From contig CM062815.1 of assembly GCA_031772625.1 (NCBI GenBank), positions 603,496,505 through 603,560,504 of the forward strand: a stretch of DNA of 64,000 nucleotides, given 5' to 3'. Position numbers and translations under genes: made by a program. Numbering within the stretch: position 1 is the first letter of the stretch; the number at the start of each line of letters is the position of its first letter. The notes under the pieces were generated by a model. That model was not told the origin of the DNA and searched no databases. It saw nothing but the letters and a program-made list of their open reading frames with translations. Shown here one piece after another: positions 35,536 through 46,218 of this stretch. Origin of the DNA: Pinus tabuliformis (taxonomy: Eukaryota; Streptophyta; Pinopsida; Pinales; Pinaceae).

Positions 35536-36360
35536 TAATGGTTGACTACTAATAATTGTGGTTCTTTATTAGTGGAATCTTCAACTTTACTAGATAAAAC
35601 ATTTACTGATGATAGTCATCTGAGCTTGAAACATAGGTTTCTGGATAGACCTAAGACAGTGACAATCATTAATAGGGTTAAACCCTTTAGATATCCATGG
35701 CTCCAACATTCTCCAAATTTATCTACATATCCTATCTTTTCTAGAGGATTTGCAAGTTTTCATGGAAATACATCCTCTGTGTTATCAGTGCTTCAGGATA
35801 TTAGACGTGATCAAGAATATTCAAAATTGTTATCCCTTGAACCATGTGACATTAAAGATCCGGATGAAACTAGATCCTCTCCATTGACCCAATCATGATG
35901 AAGAACATCTAATGATTTGATTGAAATTGTACAAGATTTCTCTTCCACATATGAAGAAAAATCTGTTTGCGTCAACTTCCAATGTCACTCTCTCAAAGCA
36001 ATCATGCATGGCTACACATTCAACTCAAGTGCATGGCTACACATTCAACTCAAGTAAAAGGCATTATGTCTGACTTCTTGTCAACATAGCTGTGAGACCT
36101 TGGGTATTCCATCAAAGAACCCTAAGAAGAGATACTAAAGAGGTGATTGCTATAATTCCACCATCAAGTTTCACTTGTTTTGTAAGTGGAATTGTTATGC
36201 CCATAGAAAGAGTGGTCATCATCTATTGCTACCCTTGCTTTCCAATCAAGTACCAAATCAAGGATTTCTTTATCAATGTAATTTGTAATGTTTGTAACAT
36301 CTTAATCAACAAGGTCAAGTTCAGCAACAATTTTGCAAGCAAAACTCATGGTTGTATCCT
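35536..36360 (+). pseudogene. Possible degenerate retroelement gag/protease fragment
   Basis: An open stretch at 35542-35898 (LVESSTLLDKTFTDDSHLSL ... SRGFASFHGN) ends in tandem stops. Further on, CETLGIPSKNP in one frame and FVSGIVMPIERVVIIYCYPC in the next resemble the end of a gypsy retropepsin domain ('ALGIP...VASGMVMP...V'). The match is weak and broken by stops and a frameshift. It would be in the opposite orientation to R3. No domain is certain. Confidence 0.3.
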
Positions 36361-36381
36361 CTTCCACATAAAAAAAAAAAG

Positions 36382-36383
<2 letters not shown>

Positions 36384-36465
<82 letters not shown>

Positions 36466-36490
36466 ATATATATATATATATATATATATA
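36384..36490. repeat. (TA)n microsatellite
   Basis: About 105 bp of alternating TA with one 'tatctata' interruption near 36463, preceded by an A-run. Open frames through it (IYIYIY) are not genes. Confidence 0.97.
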
Positions 36491-36792
36491 CGCAGATGCT
36501 AGTTGATAGAAGTAGAATAGATAAATAGCCTTAAAATGCAATGTGCTAGTCGAGTTAGGATTTAAGATCTGCTGGCAGGTCCATGGTTTACTAGTGCAAT
36601 ATAAAATTCATCACCTTCTGTGCCCATAATTCATATTTTAAGAACATTGTGTTATGTTCTCCCTTCTTGCCTTTGATAGTGGAATTTATGTTGTGAGACA
36701 TATTATCCCATCTAAAGCATGAGAGCACATGTACAACATTTTGGTGTTTCTAATTTTCATGGGGGCAGAAATCCCATTCTTGTTATACACTT

Positions 36793-36973
36793 TGTTAAAC
36801 ACACATGGACAGCACAAAAGATATGAAAGATAAATCATGCAATGCGATTTTTATTGACAAATGATTTACATTTATAGTACAATATCTGACTCTTGGGTTT
36901 CAGATCCAAGGTCTCTTGGACTGCTTTGTCCATTCAACTTCCACACTAACCATTTAGGATTAGGTGTCCAACA
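36793..36973 (-). repeat. TR-GAG-like 3' LTR
   Basis: 181 bp, one difference from 40842-41022. Preceded in sense by AAGGGGGGGAA, the polypurine tract (36974-36985). Confidence 0.92.
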
Positions 36974-37097
36974 TTCCCCCCCTTAATCCGAAGGGTTATG
37001 TATGAGTCCAAGAAGAGAGCTGTAATACAACATGTGCAAAAAATGCATGGCAGCACTAGGCTGAATGTGCTCTATGAAATGTTGGTAAAAAGGGCGG

Positions 37098-37495
37098 TGG
37101 TTTAAGGATGACCACCAACACTGGAACGCTTAGTGCAGTTCCCGGAACTCTTCCAAAACTGGCAAGAAACTGAAGTTTTCTGCTAGAGGAAGTGATCCTA
37201 TTGTTTCAAAGAGGGAAACCTTCAACCATAAAAGGGAGGTCTCACCCCGCATAAAAGGTAAAACTTCAACCTGAAAAGGGAAGTCTCAACCTGTGATGGT
37301 TTAAGGATAACCAACAACTCTGGAATGCTTAATGCAATTCCTGGAACTCTTCCAAAACTGGCAAGAAGCTGGAGTCTTTTGCTAGAGGAAGTGTTCTCAA
37401 TCTGTGATGGTTTAAGGATGACCAACAACTCTGGAACTCTTCCAAAACTGGCAAGAAGCTGGAGTCTTCTGCTAGAGGAAGTGTTCTCAATCTGT
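37098..37495. repeat. Tandem repeats downstream of the Gag-like ORF
   Basis: Three copies of a unit of about 90-195 bp, starting near 37098, 37297 and 37407. Each contains 'ggtttaaggatgacc', 'ggaactcttccaaaactggc' and 'tgctagaggaagtg'. The last two copies are nearly identical except for an internal 20-base length difference. Confidence 0.8.
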
Positions 37496-37497
37496 GT

Positions 37498-38424
37498 TCA
37501 CGGGCATCTTTGTCTCTGGCTGCAACTCTGAAACTGGTGTGGCAGGTTGTGGCTCAGGCTCGCTTGATGTGGCTTTGAAGCTTGTAGATGACCATCATTT
37601 CCCCCCCTGTCAGATACAAGGTGAGAAGATGGAGAAAACTCAACTGCAAGACTGTTCAATATTCTGGAACAAGTTCTGACATGTGTTTGGAATATCTTCT
37701 TGGCTGTTGATGCCCATTGCCAAGAAGCGATCCATCCAAGATGAATCTTTGTTCTTGCAGGACGTTTGTTTCTGAAGCATCTGTTTGAAGAATGACTAGT
37801 TTTATGACAGTGCTTACATGGATGAAGATCAAAACAGTGATCTTTCAAATGGCCAACTCGGTCACAGTGTTGGCATTTCACGATCTGTTGTTGTTGTTGC
37901 TGTCGAACAGGGGCAGAGTCTGGAACAGCTGAAGCTGAACTGTCATGAGGAGCAGGTGAACTGTCATGAATGAATCCATCACTCTGAAACTGAATGGGCT
38001 TGGCATAGTCTGGAATATGAAAGGACAAGTCCTTGTCATATCCAAGACCAGTTTTGTGCTTGTTGTGGACAAGCTGTTCCCAAGGTCTGATGATGGGCTT
38101 GGGAAGTGCAGTCTTGGTTTCTGCATCTGCATGTACAGCTGCTGCTTTATTGGGCACTGAATGAACTTGAACAATATTAACTTGCTGTTTATGGGAGTCT
38201 GCTTCATTGTTCTGAACAGAAACAGGTTCAGAATGATGACTCCATTTGTGTAATTCTTCCTGTTGTAGCTTTGTCTCAAGCTGCAAAAACTCTATCTTTT
38301 CTTGTGCATATTGCAGACATGTTTGAATGTCTGAAAGAGAGGCTTTGTTAATTTTGACTGTGTTGTTAGCAGTGGACATGATTAGAGTTCTCAATAATTC
38401 TAATATTCTTTCAAGCTTAGCCAT
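37498..38424 (-). CDS. Gag-like CCHC protein of the short-LTR element
   Basis: 308 codons from the ATG at 38424 (MAKLERILELLRTLIM). Residues about 25-60 are a predicted coiled coil (IQTCLQYAQEKIEFLQLETK, then LQQEELHKW). The middle is Ser/Pro/Asp-rich (HDSSPAPHDSSASAVPDSAP). After a polyGln tract come two adjacent Cys-His motifs: CQHCDRVGHLKDHC (C-X2-C-X4-H-X4-C) and CKHCHKTSHSSNRC (same spacing). The first fits a nucleocapsid zinc knuckle binding element RNA. The C-terminal 80 residues look unlike Gag and may be read-through into non-coding sequence. It is the only protein the element encodes and is uninterrupted, consistent with recent activity by trans-mobilisation. Assignment as Gag rests on the knuckles and context. 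Confidence 0.65.
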   Translation of the reverse strand: MAKLERILELLRTLIMSTANNTVKINKASLSDIQTCLQYAQEKIEFLQLETKLQQEELHKWSHHSEPVSVQNNEADSHKQQVNIVQVHSVPNKAAAVHADAETKTALPKPIIRPWEQLVHNKHKTGLGYDKDLSFHIPDYAKPIQFQSDGFIHDSSPAPHDSSASAVPDSAPVRQQQQQQIVKCQHCDRVGHLKDHCFDLHPCKHCHKTSHSSNRCFRNKRPARTKIHLGWIASWQWASTAKKIFQTHVRTCSRILNSLAVEFSPSSHLVSDRGGNDGHLQASKPHQASLSHNLPHQFQSCSQRQRCP

Positions 38425-39499
38425 TTTTCTACACCTTAAAAATCTCCAAATCCCACAGAAAAATGTAAGCTGCTAAATATCTTCAAGTTGCACAAGAGAG
38501 CCCTATAGCTTAAAGGGAAAAATCAACGAGAGATATCTTGAAACTTGTCAAAATTATACAAATATCACCAGACTTTCAGAGATTCTGTTCTTTAAATTCT
38601 GTAGAAATTTCACATCTGACTAGACTTTTTAAATTACGTAGCTGATTCCTTCAAACTTTATAGAACTTGCCTCTATATCCCTTCTGGAAGCTCAGGAATG
38701 CAAAAAGAATTAAAAATCAGCAAATGTTAGGAAGAATGATAACCCAGATCGGTCTGGTGCAAATCCTTAGCTGCTCCACGGAGAAAAGCTGCCTCTGATC
38801 CGATCCTCACAGAGCAGTAGTTTCCATGCACCAACAAACTATTCCTCAGCAGCAATAGATCCAACGAACAGACACCACCACGCTTTACCACGTCGCAACC
38901 TTTAGCGCTTTACCACAACGCTCCACCAAATGGCATCCAAATAGGCGCGTAGAAACGTGACAGCGGCAGTCGATGAAGTCACGGCAGATGAAGTCTCGAA
39001 CAGGGAATACACACCACGCTTCCACTACGCAGATCCACACCAGGCTATTGAATGCACTTCCTCACAACACACATGTTGATAGGGTTTTCTGATCTGAAGA
39101 AAGATGTTCATCACAATCTTCAGCATCATCATCCAAATCAACCTTGCGACTATTCGACTCCTGAAGCTTTTCTAACTCTTGGTGCAAGTAAGCCTTCGTA
39201 CAAATTCTGGTCTGATTTTTATGGGTGATATGAATAGGTTGAGACCAAACTAACACAGTCATATACAAATTGTTGTCCTCGGCTTCCACGCTAAGATTTT
39301 CCCATGTGCATATTACACTGTGTCTTTTGTCTTCTGATGGCAAAACCGACTCCAAGTCCCGCTTAGCCTGGAGAAAAGCGCTATGGGGAAATCAGAATCC
39401 TGATTCACTTCTTTCTTCTACGGCTTGACACCAGGGCGACTTTCATGTTCAAACCGTCTTCCACTATCCTTCTCCTCAACATGCAGATGCGGATGACGG
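38425..39499. other. TR-GAG-like element, non-coding or captured sequence
   Basis: Between the Gag-like ORF and the ATP10 fragment. A 97-codon minus-strand frame at 39062-39355 (CTWENLSVEAEDNNLYMTVL ...) is uninterrupted but not recognised; it could be another captured host exon. The rest shows no domain. Confidence 0.4.
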
Positions 39500-40015
39500 C
39501 AAGGGTTTCCCCCGTTAATTGTGGAATTTGTGGATGGTAGAAAACATTCTCTGCCTGTAGATGTTGGAAACCCAACTGACCATGTAGAGAGCAGTGACAG
39601 AACTGTCGATCTACATGCTACACTCCTATGTCTCTCTTTTCGTGCCAATGCTCCGGCTATGATTGACTCTTGGACTCTACCATTTCTGGAAACCTTCAAA
39701 ACTAAATCAAATGTCCAATTGTATGAGATATCTTTTATAGATTCGTGGCTGTTATCGCTTAATCCTATTAAGCGTTTGCTTCTCCGTACAATGCGGAAAT
39801 CTGAAATCAGCGATGGTTATCAGGGTCTTCAGAGACATGTTGTCTATGCATTTGGTGATCATTATGACTTGAGGAAAGAGCTCAACATATTGAACCTTCT
39901 AACAGGTTATATATTTTTGCTAGACAGCAAAGGTAGAATACGCTGGCAAGGTTTTGGGATAGCTTCAGATGACGAGGTGTCGTCAATGCTTTCATGTGCG
40001 TCTTGGCTTACTTGA
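39500..40015 (+). pseudogene. ATP10-type mitochondrial ATP synthase assembly factor, 5'-truncated captured copy
   Basis: The frame is open from 39497 to the stop at 40013-40015 and reads GFPPLIVEFVDGRKHSLP, then IDSWTLPFLETF, SNVQLYEISFIDSWLLSLNP, LLTGYIFLLDSKGRIRWQGF and SDDEVSSMLSCASWL. The last segments are the diagnostic C-terminus of ATP10 (PF05176: G-Y-(V/I)-x-L-x-D, then R-I-R-W, then E-E/V). ATP10 is a mitochondrial inner-membrane factor assisting assembly of the ATP synthase Fo subunit. The N-terminal transit peptide and start are missing. About 165 codons without an intron suggest capture of a spliced transcript. A possible 3' UTR with 'caataaagc' follows near 40108. It lies antisense to the element, so is not expected to be expressed as ATP10. 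Confidence 0.8.
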
Positions 40016-40829
40016 AGAGCAAAGCAAGTAGTTATTGTAATTTCTATCGATCTGGTTCACATCACTCATCAATCTAACTGTTATTTGGAATATGATACAT
40101 AGTAGACAATAAAGCTAATGCATCAACACCATACTCATAACGCTCACCAAATGCGGGATATTCAAGATTGCTTCAGCGGCTTGACGACATTCAACGCACA
40201 GTCATTCAAACGAAAATGATTCCAAGGAACATAATGGGCATTGATGTCAGAAGGAAGAGAGGTAACCGTTTCCACCACCAACAACAGCAATCACAATAGG
40301 TGAGACGTGAGCACAGTCCAGCAGAAGTTAATGGCGTGAACGCTCCGCTTCCCCTTGATTCTTCTACTAAGTTTAGCAGTAATAATTCTGCCAGAATACA
40401 CAGCGAAACCGCTTCTTTCACGAGGCTAAAGCGGAGTCCAATTCCAGCGAAGCCAGAAATAATGGCAGACGATCAGCGGGTTTATCCATCCGCTGCCTCC
40501 TCATTCAGCGATGCATTACAATAGACTGGAGCAAAAAGAATAATGGCAGAAGCGTTTCAATGGAATGAAGAGAGCAGCACAGGTTTCATTAATGTCAAAA
40601 CAGCGTTTCAGTCATGTCAGAACAGCGCACAGTAATGTTAATAATGAGGTGTAGTAAAAATGGAATGCGCAGAGGTCGACAGGCCTTTCTGATGCAGAGA
40701 CGGAATTTAATTATTCAAACTGACAGATAGGGCGAGCCAATAGACAGGACAACACTAAATTACCTGGAAACGCTTATGGACATAGGTGCAGGACTGACAT
40801 GCACATAACAGGCCACAGAAAAACAAGCG
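40016..40829. other. TR-GAG-like element leader
   Basis: Between the captured ATP10 end and the PBS. It repeats short 'cagcgtttcagtcatgtcag'-like and 'aatggcagaagcg'-like pieces near 40545-40640. No gene is recognised. Confidence 0.45.
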
Positions 40830-40841
40830 GCTCTGATACCA
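40830..40841 (-). other. TR-GAG-like primer binding site
   Basis: TGGTATCAGAGC in sense, directly adjoining the LTR: an exact initiator-Met tRNA match. Confidence 0.95.
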
Positions 40842-41022
40842 TGTTAAACACACATGGACAGCACAAAAGATATGAAAGATAAATCATGCAATGCGATTTT
40901 TATTAACAAATGATTTACATTTATAGTACAATATCTGACTCTTGGGTTTCAGATCCAAGGTCTCTTGGACTGCTTTGTCCATTCAACTTCCACACTAACC
41001 ATTTAGGATTAGGTGTCCAACA
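40842..41022 (-). repeat. TR-GAG-like 5' LTR, with TATA and AATAAA
   Basis: In sense orientation starts TGTTGGACACC and ends GTTTAACA. A compact promoter is visible: TATAAAT at 40919-40925 and, about 15 bases further in sense direction, AATAAA at 40899-40904. Only one mismatch to the 3' LTR (ttattaacaaa here against ttattgacaaa). Confidence 0.92.
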
Positions 41023-41166
41023 CACTTGCACAAAACATTAGATTTGGCGTGCTTTATGATGAACATTTTGAAAAGCTTCAATGTTAGGCTCTCTTAATAA
41101 TGGGCTGAGTTCCCCCACATCACGAGACAGATTGAATCTATCCATTTCAATTTGCTGCGTAGTACC

Positions 41167-42797
41167 ATGGGAAGCACAATGCAGCTCCATGGCTCAATCC
41201 ATTCCTCTACCTTCACGTTCTGCAATTCCATCTGCGTCCCACACTTCGCTCCCACCAAATTCAGCCACAATGAGGCAAATGCCACTTTGGCACAGCTTCG
41301 GGCGACCGAATTCGTACTGCCTACGGAGGAGAACACGTATAAATTTCCAAAACGAGGTCAAGAGATCGAATCCTCCCACTCTTCTCAACGGCATAACGGG
41401 ACAATCCCTAAATTCGGCAACAGGAGAGAAGTTTATGTCCGTCGGAACCTCAAGGAAGCGACAGAGGACTCGTCTGAACAGGAGCTGCACAAGCATTTCT
41501 GGCCGAACGAAGAAGGCGAAGTAGATTTATTGGGCAGCCTGCCTTGGCCTCAAAGAAGGGCTGCCATTACTTCGATTCAGATGACGGAGAACTTGTCTGA
41601 TACTCTCGAAAGGGTTGGTGAAAAATTGCAAACACAAGATCTAAACTTGGTTCTACGTTATTTTGGGAGAATGCAAAAATGGCAAGAAGTTTCTCAGCTT
41701 TTTGATTGGATGAAGCAACATGGCAAGGTTAGTGCTGCCTCTTATACAAGTTTTATCACATTGATGGGCAAAGGACGACAAACCAGAATTGCATTGGAGT
41801 TGTACTACAATTTGGAAGATGAAGATATCAAGTCAAATGTCTTTCTCTGTAATTCAATGTTAAAATGTCTTATTTCCAATGGAAGGGTTGAAACTGCTTT
41901 CAAGCTGTTTGAGCAGATGAAGGAAGGGGGCCTAAATCCAGATATTGTTACATACAGTACGTTACTTGCAGGCTGTGTTAAAGCTCGACATGGGTAATCC
42001 AAAGCTTGCAAGTTGATAGAGGATTTCAAAGGGATGGGTTTGAAGTTTGATTCAGTCATGTATGGATCTCTTTTAGCTCTCTGTGCTTCACATGATCTTG
42101 ATGAAGAAGCTGAGACTTATTTTCAGCAGATGAAGAACGAAGGTATTCCTGCCAATGAATTTCACTATAGCTCACTCCTAAATGCATATGCAGCAAAAGG
42201 AAAGCATGAAAAGGCTGATAAATTAATAGATGATATGAAGTCTGCAGGCTTAGTTCCAAACAAGGTGGTATTGAACTCGTTGCTAAAGGTATATGCCAGA
42301 AGTGGTCTTTTGAAAAAGCAAGGGAGTTGCTTGCTGAACTGGATGCTTCAGGCCAGGATTTAGATGAGATGCCATACTGCTTGATGATGGATGGGCTTGC
42401 CAAGGCAGGCAAAATACATGATGCCCAAAAGATATTTGACGAAATGAAGGCGAAGGGTATAAGATCAGATGGCTATTCATATAGTACCATGATCTCTACT
42501 TATTCTAAGATTGGAAATATTGAAGAGGTAAAAAGGTTAGAAGAGGAGTTAGAGAATATAAAAGGAAAATATGACTTAGTGGTTATGAATACATTGTTGA
42601 ATGCTTATTCTAGAGGACGTGATATGGAGTATGTCATGCGAACACTCAAGAAAATGGACAAGTTTAAAATTTGTCCGGACCGACAAACATTCAGTATTCT
42701 TATTTCATATTTCTGCAAGGAGAAACTATATGATCTTGCGCAACGTACTCTCGAAGACATGCAAGTTAGAGGGCATCGACTAACTGAGGAACTCTGA
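41167..42797 (+). pseudogene. P-class PPR protein, near full length, two lesions
   Basis: Starts at the ATG at 41167 (MGSTMQLHGSIHSSTFTF), a Ser/Thr-rich N-terminus consistent with an organelle transit peptide. After a linker (FWPNEEGEVDLLGSLPWPQR) about ten 35-residue PPR motifs follow, e.g. NVFLCNSMLKCLISNGRVET, NPDIVTYSTLLAGCVKARHG, NEFHYSSLLNAYAAKGKHEK, SDGYSYSTMISTYSKIGNIE and DRQTFSILISYFCKEKLYDL. Such proteins bind organellar RNA; the architecture resembles the chloroplast protein of Arabidopsis At1g10910 (EMB3103), from memory. Lesions: TAA at about 41996-41998 where a Tyr codon is expected after KARHG, and loss of one T near 42310 shifting SGLFEKARELL out of frame. The reading then continues to a stop at 42795-42797. 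Total length would be about 543 residues. No intron is visible. It lies inside R3, antisense to it. Confidence 0.9.
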
Positions 42798-45334
42798 TTA
42801 TCTGAAGATATGCTTAACTTTGGAATGGTGATCTTTTAGAATCCATCAAAGATCAAATACATGAAGCACAGGGTAAATAGTTCAGGAAATAAAGGACCTG
42901 AATCTCGTAGGCGTTCACCTTTTATGTGCATATGCAGTTCTGGTTTGTTAGAATTAAAATGATAAAGGGAAAGGAATGGACAAAACTAGTGTCGAAACCG
43001 GCTCAGACAACCACAACCAGAGTAGTAATTATTACCAACAAAGCCACAAAATTGAAACCTATTTCTAAAACAGAGATCACAACTGATGATAAATACTACG
43101 ATATGAATTTTCAATTACAAATAAACAAGGAAAGGTCAAGCCATTGTTCCCCTGCTGCAACCACTTTATTATGCAGATCAGTTAAAGACAGAGTCCACTA
43201 TCATGGAGCTTCTTGTTGGTTTGAATTACATCTATGTACTCTGTTCTTGGATTTTACAGCACAACTTGTTTTAAATTACTGAAGACATTGGTTTTTAATA
43301 TCCATCATCAACAACAGGACTGCATTCTCAAAGGCATAACTCGAAGCAATGTGTTATGTAATCCTTGAGCTAGATGGTACCCAAGCAATTGAAAAACACG
43401 TTGACTGGAAAGCATTAGTAATAACTTCTTACTAGAACTAATATTGATGAAGAGTTCATTATTGTCTTCAGATTGTTAGTGCTAGCGGCTTATTCTAAGG
43501 GCCTGAATCCTATTATTAGAGCCTCTATTTTGTTATACACTAACAGATCTATTTTCCTGTTAATTTATAAATAATAAAAGGAGCTTGCTGACCTTTTCAC
43601 TTAGCTTTAAACATTTAATATCTTATCATTTTATCATAAGCAGCATAAATTATGTTCATTAGCTGTCAAAATCACGTTTCAAAAAGTGTTAGAAAAGATT
43701 TCGTAATGTAAATATCTTAAATGTTGGGCAGAGACCCAGGCAATAATGAAGGCATTTAAATTCTAAATTGTAAAATGTATGGCATTTAATTTTGAATGGA
43801 ATTACAGAAGTAGTTATAAGTGATAACATAACAGGAATTCTCAACTAAAGCAAAAATGTTAATGAAGAGATTCAGACAAACTACAGAGACATGAAATAAA
43901 CCGAGTGATGCAGAGGAGATTCTGTAGCACATAAACAATGAATTTCATAAAAGCGTTTGGAGGAAACCCTCAAAAATCAAAATATGGGATGGCAAAAATC
44001 TTGGTTAAGATAAATATGAAGCCTAGAACCCTTTTCCCTTGGAAAATGCAACAATGGGTATTTTCTGATACATATGTGCACTTACCCTCAAACAAATGGG
44101 AAAGTTTATATCCACTATAAATGACAAATGAAAAGAACTGAATATGCATTGGCTATATTTAAAGTTACCTCCCGAATCAATCGTAATATGGATTCAAAAT
44201 ATCAAATTTTGCCCATTTTTAGGACAAATCAAATAAAGGGTGAATGGCATAACATATTGCAAATTTTTACAAAGATAAGAACAGAATACCTAAGCCTGGT
44301 TGACCCATGAATCTTATCAAACTACCCAAGATACAAATGGTACTCGATAACAAGATAGGATAATAACATGAAAGGTAAAGGAAAAATATGAGGATTATTG
44401 TGAAAAAGGAAAATTGATTTCACTGCTATGAAACAAAACACTCTGAAGTTTTTCCAAAGCTGTAATTTCGGAATGATGTCTATCAGATTTAAGGCAGGAG
44501 ATATCCATCATTGTTTTTATACTAATTTTGGTAACAGTCCTAAACCTTTCTGTTGAATATTTCCGATGTCCAGCGGCTGGAGTGAAACTTGAATTCTTTT
44601 GTATTATATCCTGAATAAAGTTATCAACCTTACAGATTTACATGGCATGATAACAGGACAGAAGGAACCATCTTTGGCAGCTGAAAGATGGGGAGAACAG
44701 TTGCAAGGAAAAAAAATAAAAGTAATCTGTGGGAAGGAGTCAAACAAAGTAATGCTTTCTGCAATGTCAAAGCTGACAATCAGTATAGTTTAGCCTATGC
44801 TAAATGTAAATATAAAAAAAAACACCTGGAGTATAATTTCCTTGAAGCATTTCAGGATTTAACATGTGAAGCAATATGACCACATTTTGCCTGCTTGTCA
44901 CATAGCCCAGAAAATAAATCATCCTCAGCCTCCAATATAACCAAAAGAAATACATAAGAGCAACCCTTTTTCCGATTCTGAGATCAGGCTCATGTCTCAA
45001 AAGCGATGCCACCCAAAACCTATACGACCAAAATCCTTAAATTGACATTTGGGCCAATCGAATAACAGAACCACATTAAAATGTCACCTTCAACTGTCCT
45101 CATGCGGAAGACAACTCAAATGGCTGTAGCACCACATCCTTGATTGTTTTTAAATTTTTGAATCTAGAACATTGGTGGTGTAATTACTGTAAATCGATTT
45201 TAAATATTAAATTTTTCTGAATCTAAAATATTTTGAGATTATTACAAATAAATTTCAAATACCAAAATTCAAGAAACTAAAATTAGTAATAAAATTTACT
45301 TTCATATTTTTATATTTTTTTAAGCTACAAATAT
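42798..45334. other. R3 interior downstream of the PPR pseudogene
   Basis: The first few hundred bases may be PPR 3' UTR. The remainder has only short frames without domains on either strand. I see nothing assignable. Confidence 0.5.
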
Positions 45335-45478
45335 AAGTACATATAAATACAAGTGACGCTTCTAGAAATTTAAACATGAGTAAGACTACAGGAATTACAC
45401 TTCTATAAGTATATATAAGTACGAGTAACACTTCTGGAAATTTAAACACGAGTAAGACTACTGGAATTACACTTTTCA
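45335..45478. repeat. 72-bp tandem duplication
   Basis: Copies 45335-45406 and 45407-45478, both containing 'cttct.gaaatttaaaca.gag' and 'taagactac.ggaattacac', with about ten differences. Confidence 0.8.
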
Positions 45479-45482
45479 TGCA

Positions 45483-45722
45483 CCTATCGTTAAAGAAAAC
45501 GGCGTGAATTTTCCAAGCATCTTCACAAAAGTGTGCATATAAGGGTCGATTGAATACTCAATTTCTGTGTTTGGACTTGGTGATAAAATATTGACAATAC
45601 TACCTATCGTTAAAGAAAACGGCGTGAATTTTCCAAGCATCTTCACAAAAGTATGCATATAAGGGTCGATTGAATACTCAATTTCTGTGTATGGACTTGG
45701 TGATAAAATATTGTCAATACTA
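45483..45722. repeat. 120-bp tandem duplication, nearly identical
   Basis: Copies 45483-45602 and 45603-45722, both starting 'cctatcgttaaagaaaac' and containing 'ttttccaagcatcttcac'. I count about three differences, so the duplication is recent and separate from the 72-bp repeat just upstream. Confidence 0.92.
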
Positions 45723-46204
45723 GTCTCTTTAAACCAGTCCCGGGAATTAAAAACCCTTTGGAATAAGAAAATGTTATTTGGCATAGTGTTGCGGCAAGTG
45801 TCATTTATTCAAGGCAAATCCTATCTTCTGTATTGGCTCAACCGACATCTGTCGCATATAAGCGCCCGCGGTTCCAGACGGAGAAATAAAATTATGAAGT
45901 CCACATTCTTGGTTGTTTTCTCATTTCCATAAAATGTTCATTCAATACAAGACTGAGAAAACATTAATTTACAATAAAATGCACATTGCACAATGATTTC
46001 CATGGCATCGAAACCTGTCCATGCTCCCAAAGAAAGGCAGATAGATAGACTGCACCAGAACAGTAAGCTGTCTCATGCACTAATGCAACAATAATCTCAA
46101 CTCTAAAGAGTTGTCAAGCTTCTAATCTTGTAACTCCCCCTTCAAGCCCTCCTTCTAGCGGTCTTTGGGGTTTAGTGGGCTTTGGGTCCAGGTTTTGAAC
46201 CAAA
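45723..46204. other. R3 leader beside the PBS
   Basis: Non-coding. Near the PBS it is rich in 'cccccttcaagccc' and 'ggtctttggggtttagtggg', plausible untranslated leader of R3. No gene is visible. Confidence 0.45.
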
Positions 46205-46216
46205 GCTCTGATACCA
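46205..46216 (-). other. R3 primer binding site
   Basis: Plus strand GCTCTGATACCA, i.e. TGGTATCAGAGC in sense: an exact initiator-Met tRNA PBS, separated from the LTR by two bases. It fixes minus orientation. Confidence 0.95.
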
Positions 46217-46218
46217 TG

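Larger units (their letters stand above)
36793..41022 (-). mobile_element. 4.2-kb short-LTR element with Gag-like ORF (TR-GAG-like) carrying an ATP10 fragment
   Basis: 181-bp LTRs at 36793-36973 and 40842-41022 differ at one base. A perfect TSD CACTT flanks them (36788-36792 and 41023-41027). An exact PBS abuts the right LTR and a G-rich polypurine tract abuts the left, so orientation is minus. The interior encodes one Gag-like CCHC protein, has no protease, RT or integrase, and carries a host ATP10 coding fragment in antisense. Short LTRs plus a Gag-only ORF fit the TR-GAG class of non-autonomous elements. It is the youngest layer of the stack. Confidence 0.92.

Noticed and set aside
36092-36502. 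136-codon plus-strand frame ending in IYIYIY
   Set aside because: Its second half is the (TA)n microsatellite; only the first part has a weak retropepsin resemblance, recorded separately at low confidence.
41152-41166. Earlier PPR start reading LRST upstream of the ATG
   Set aside because: That position is TTG; the first in-frame ATG with a plausible transit peptide is 41167.
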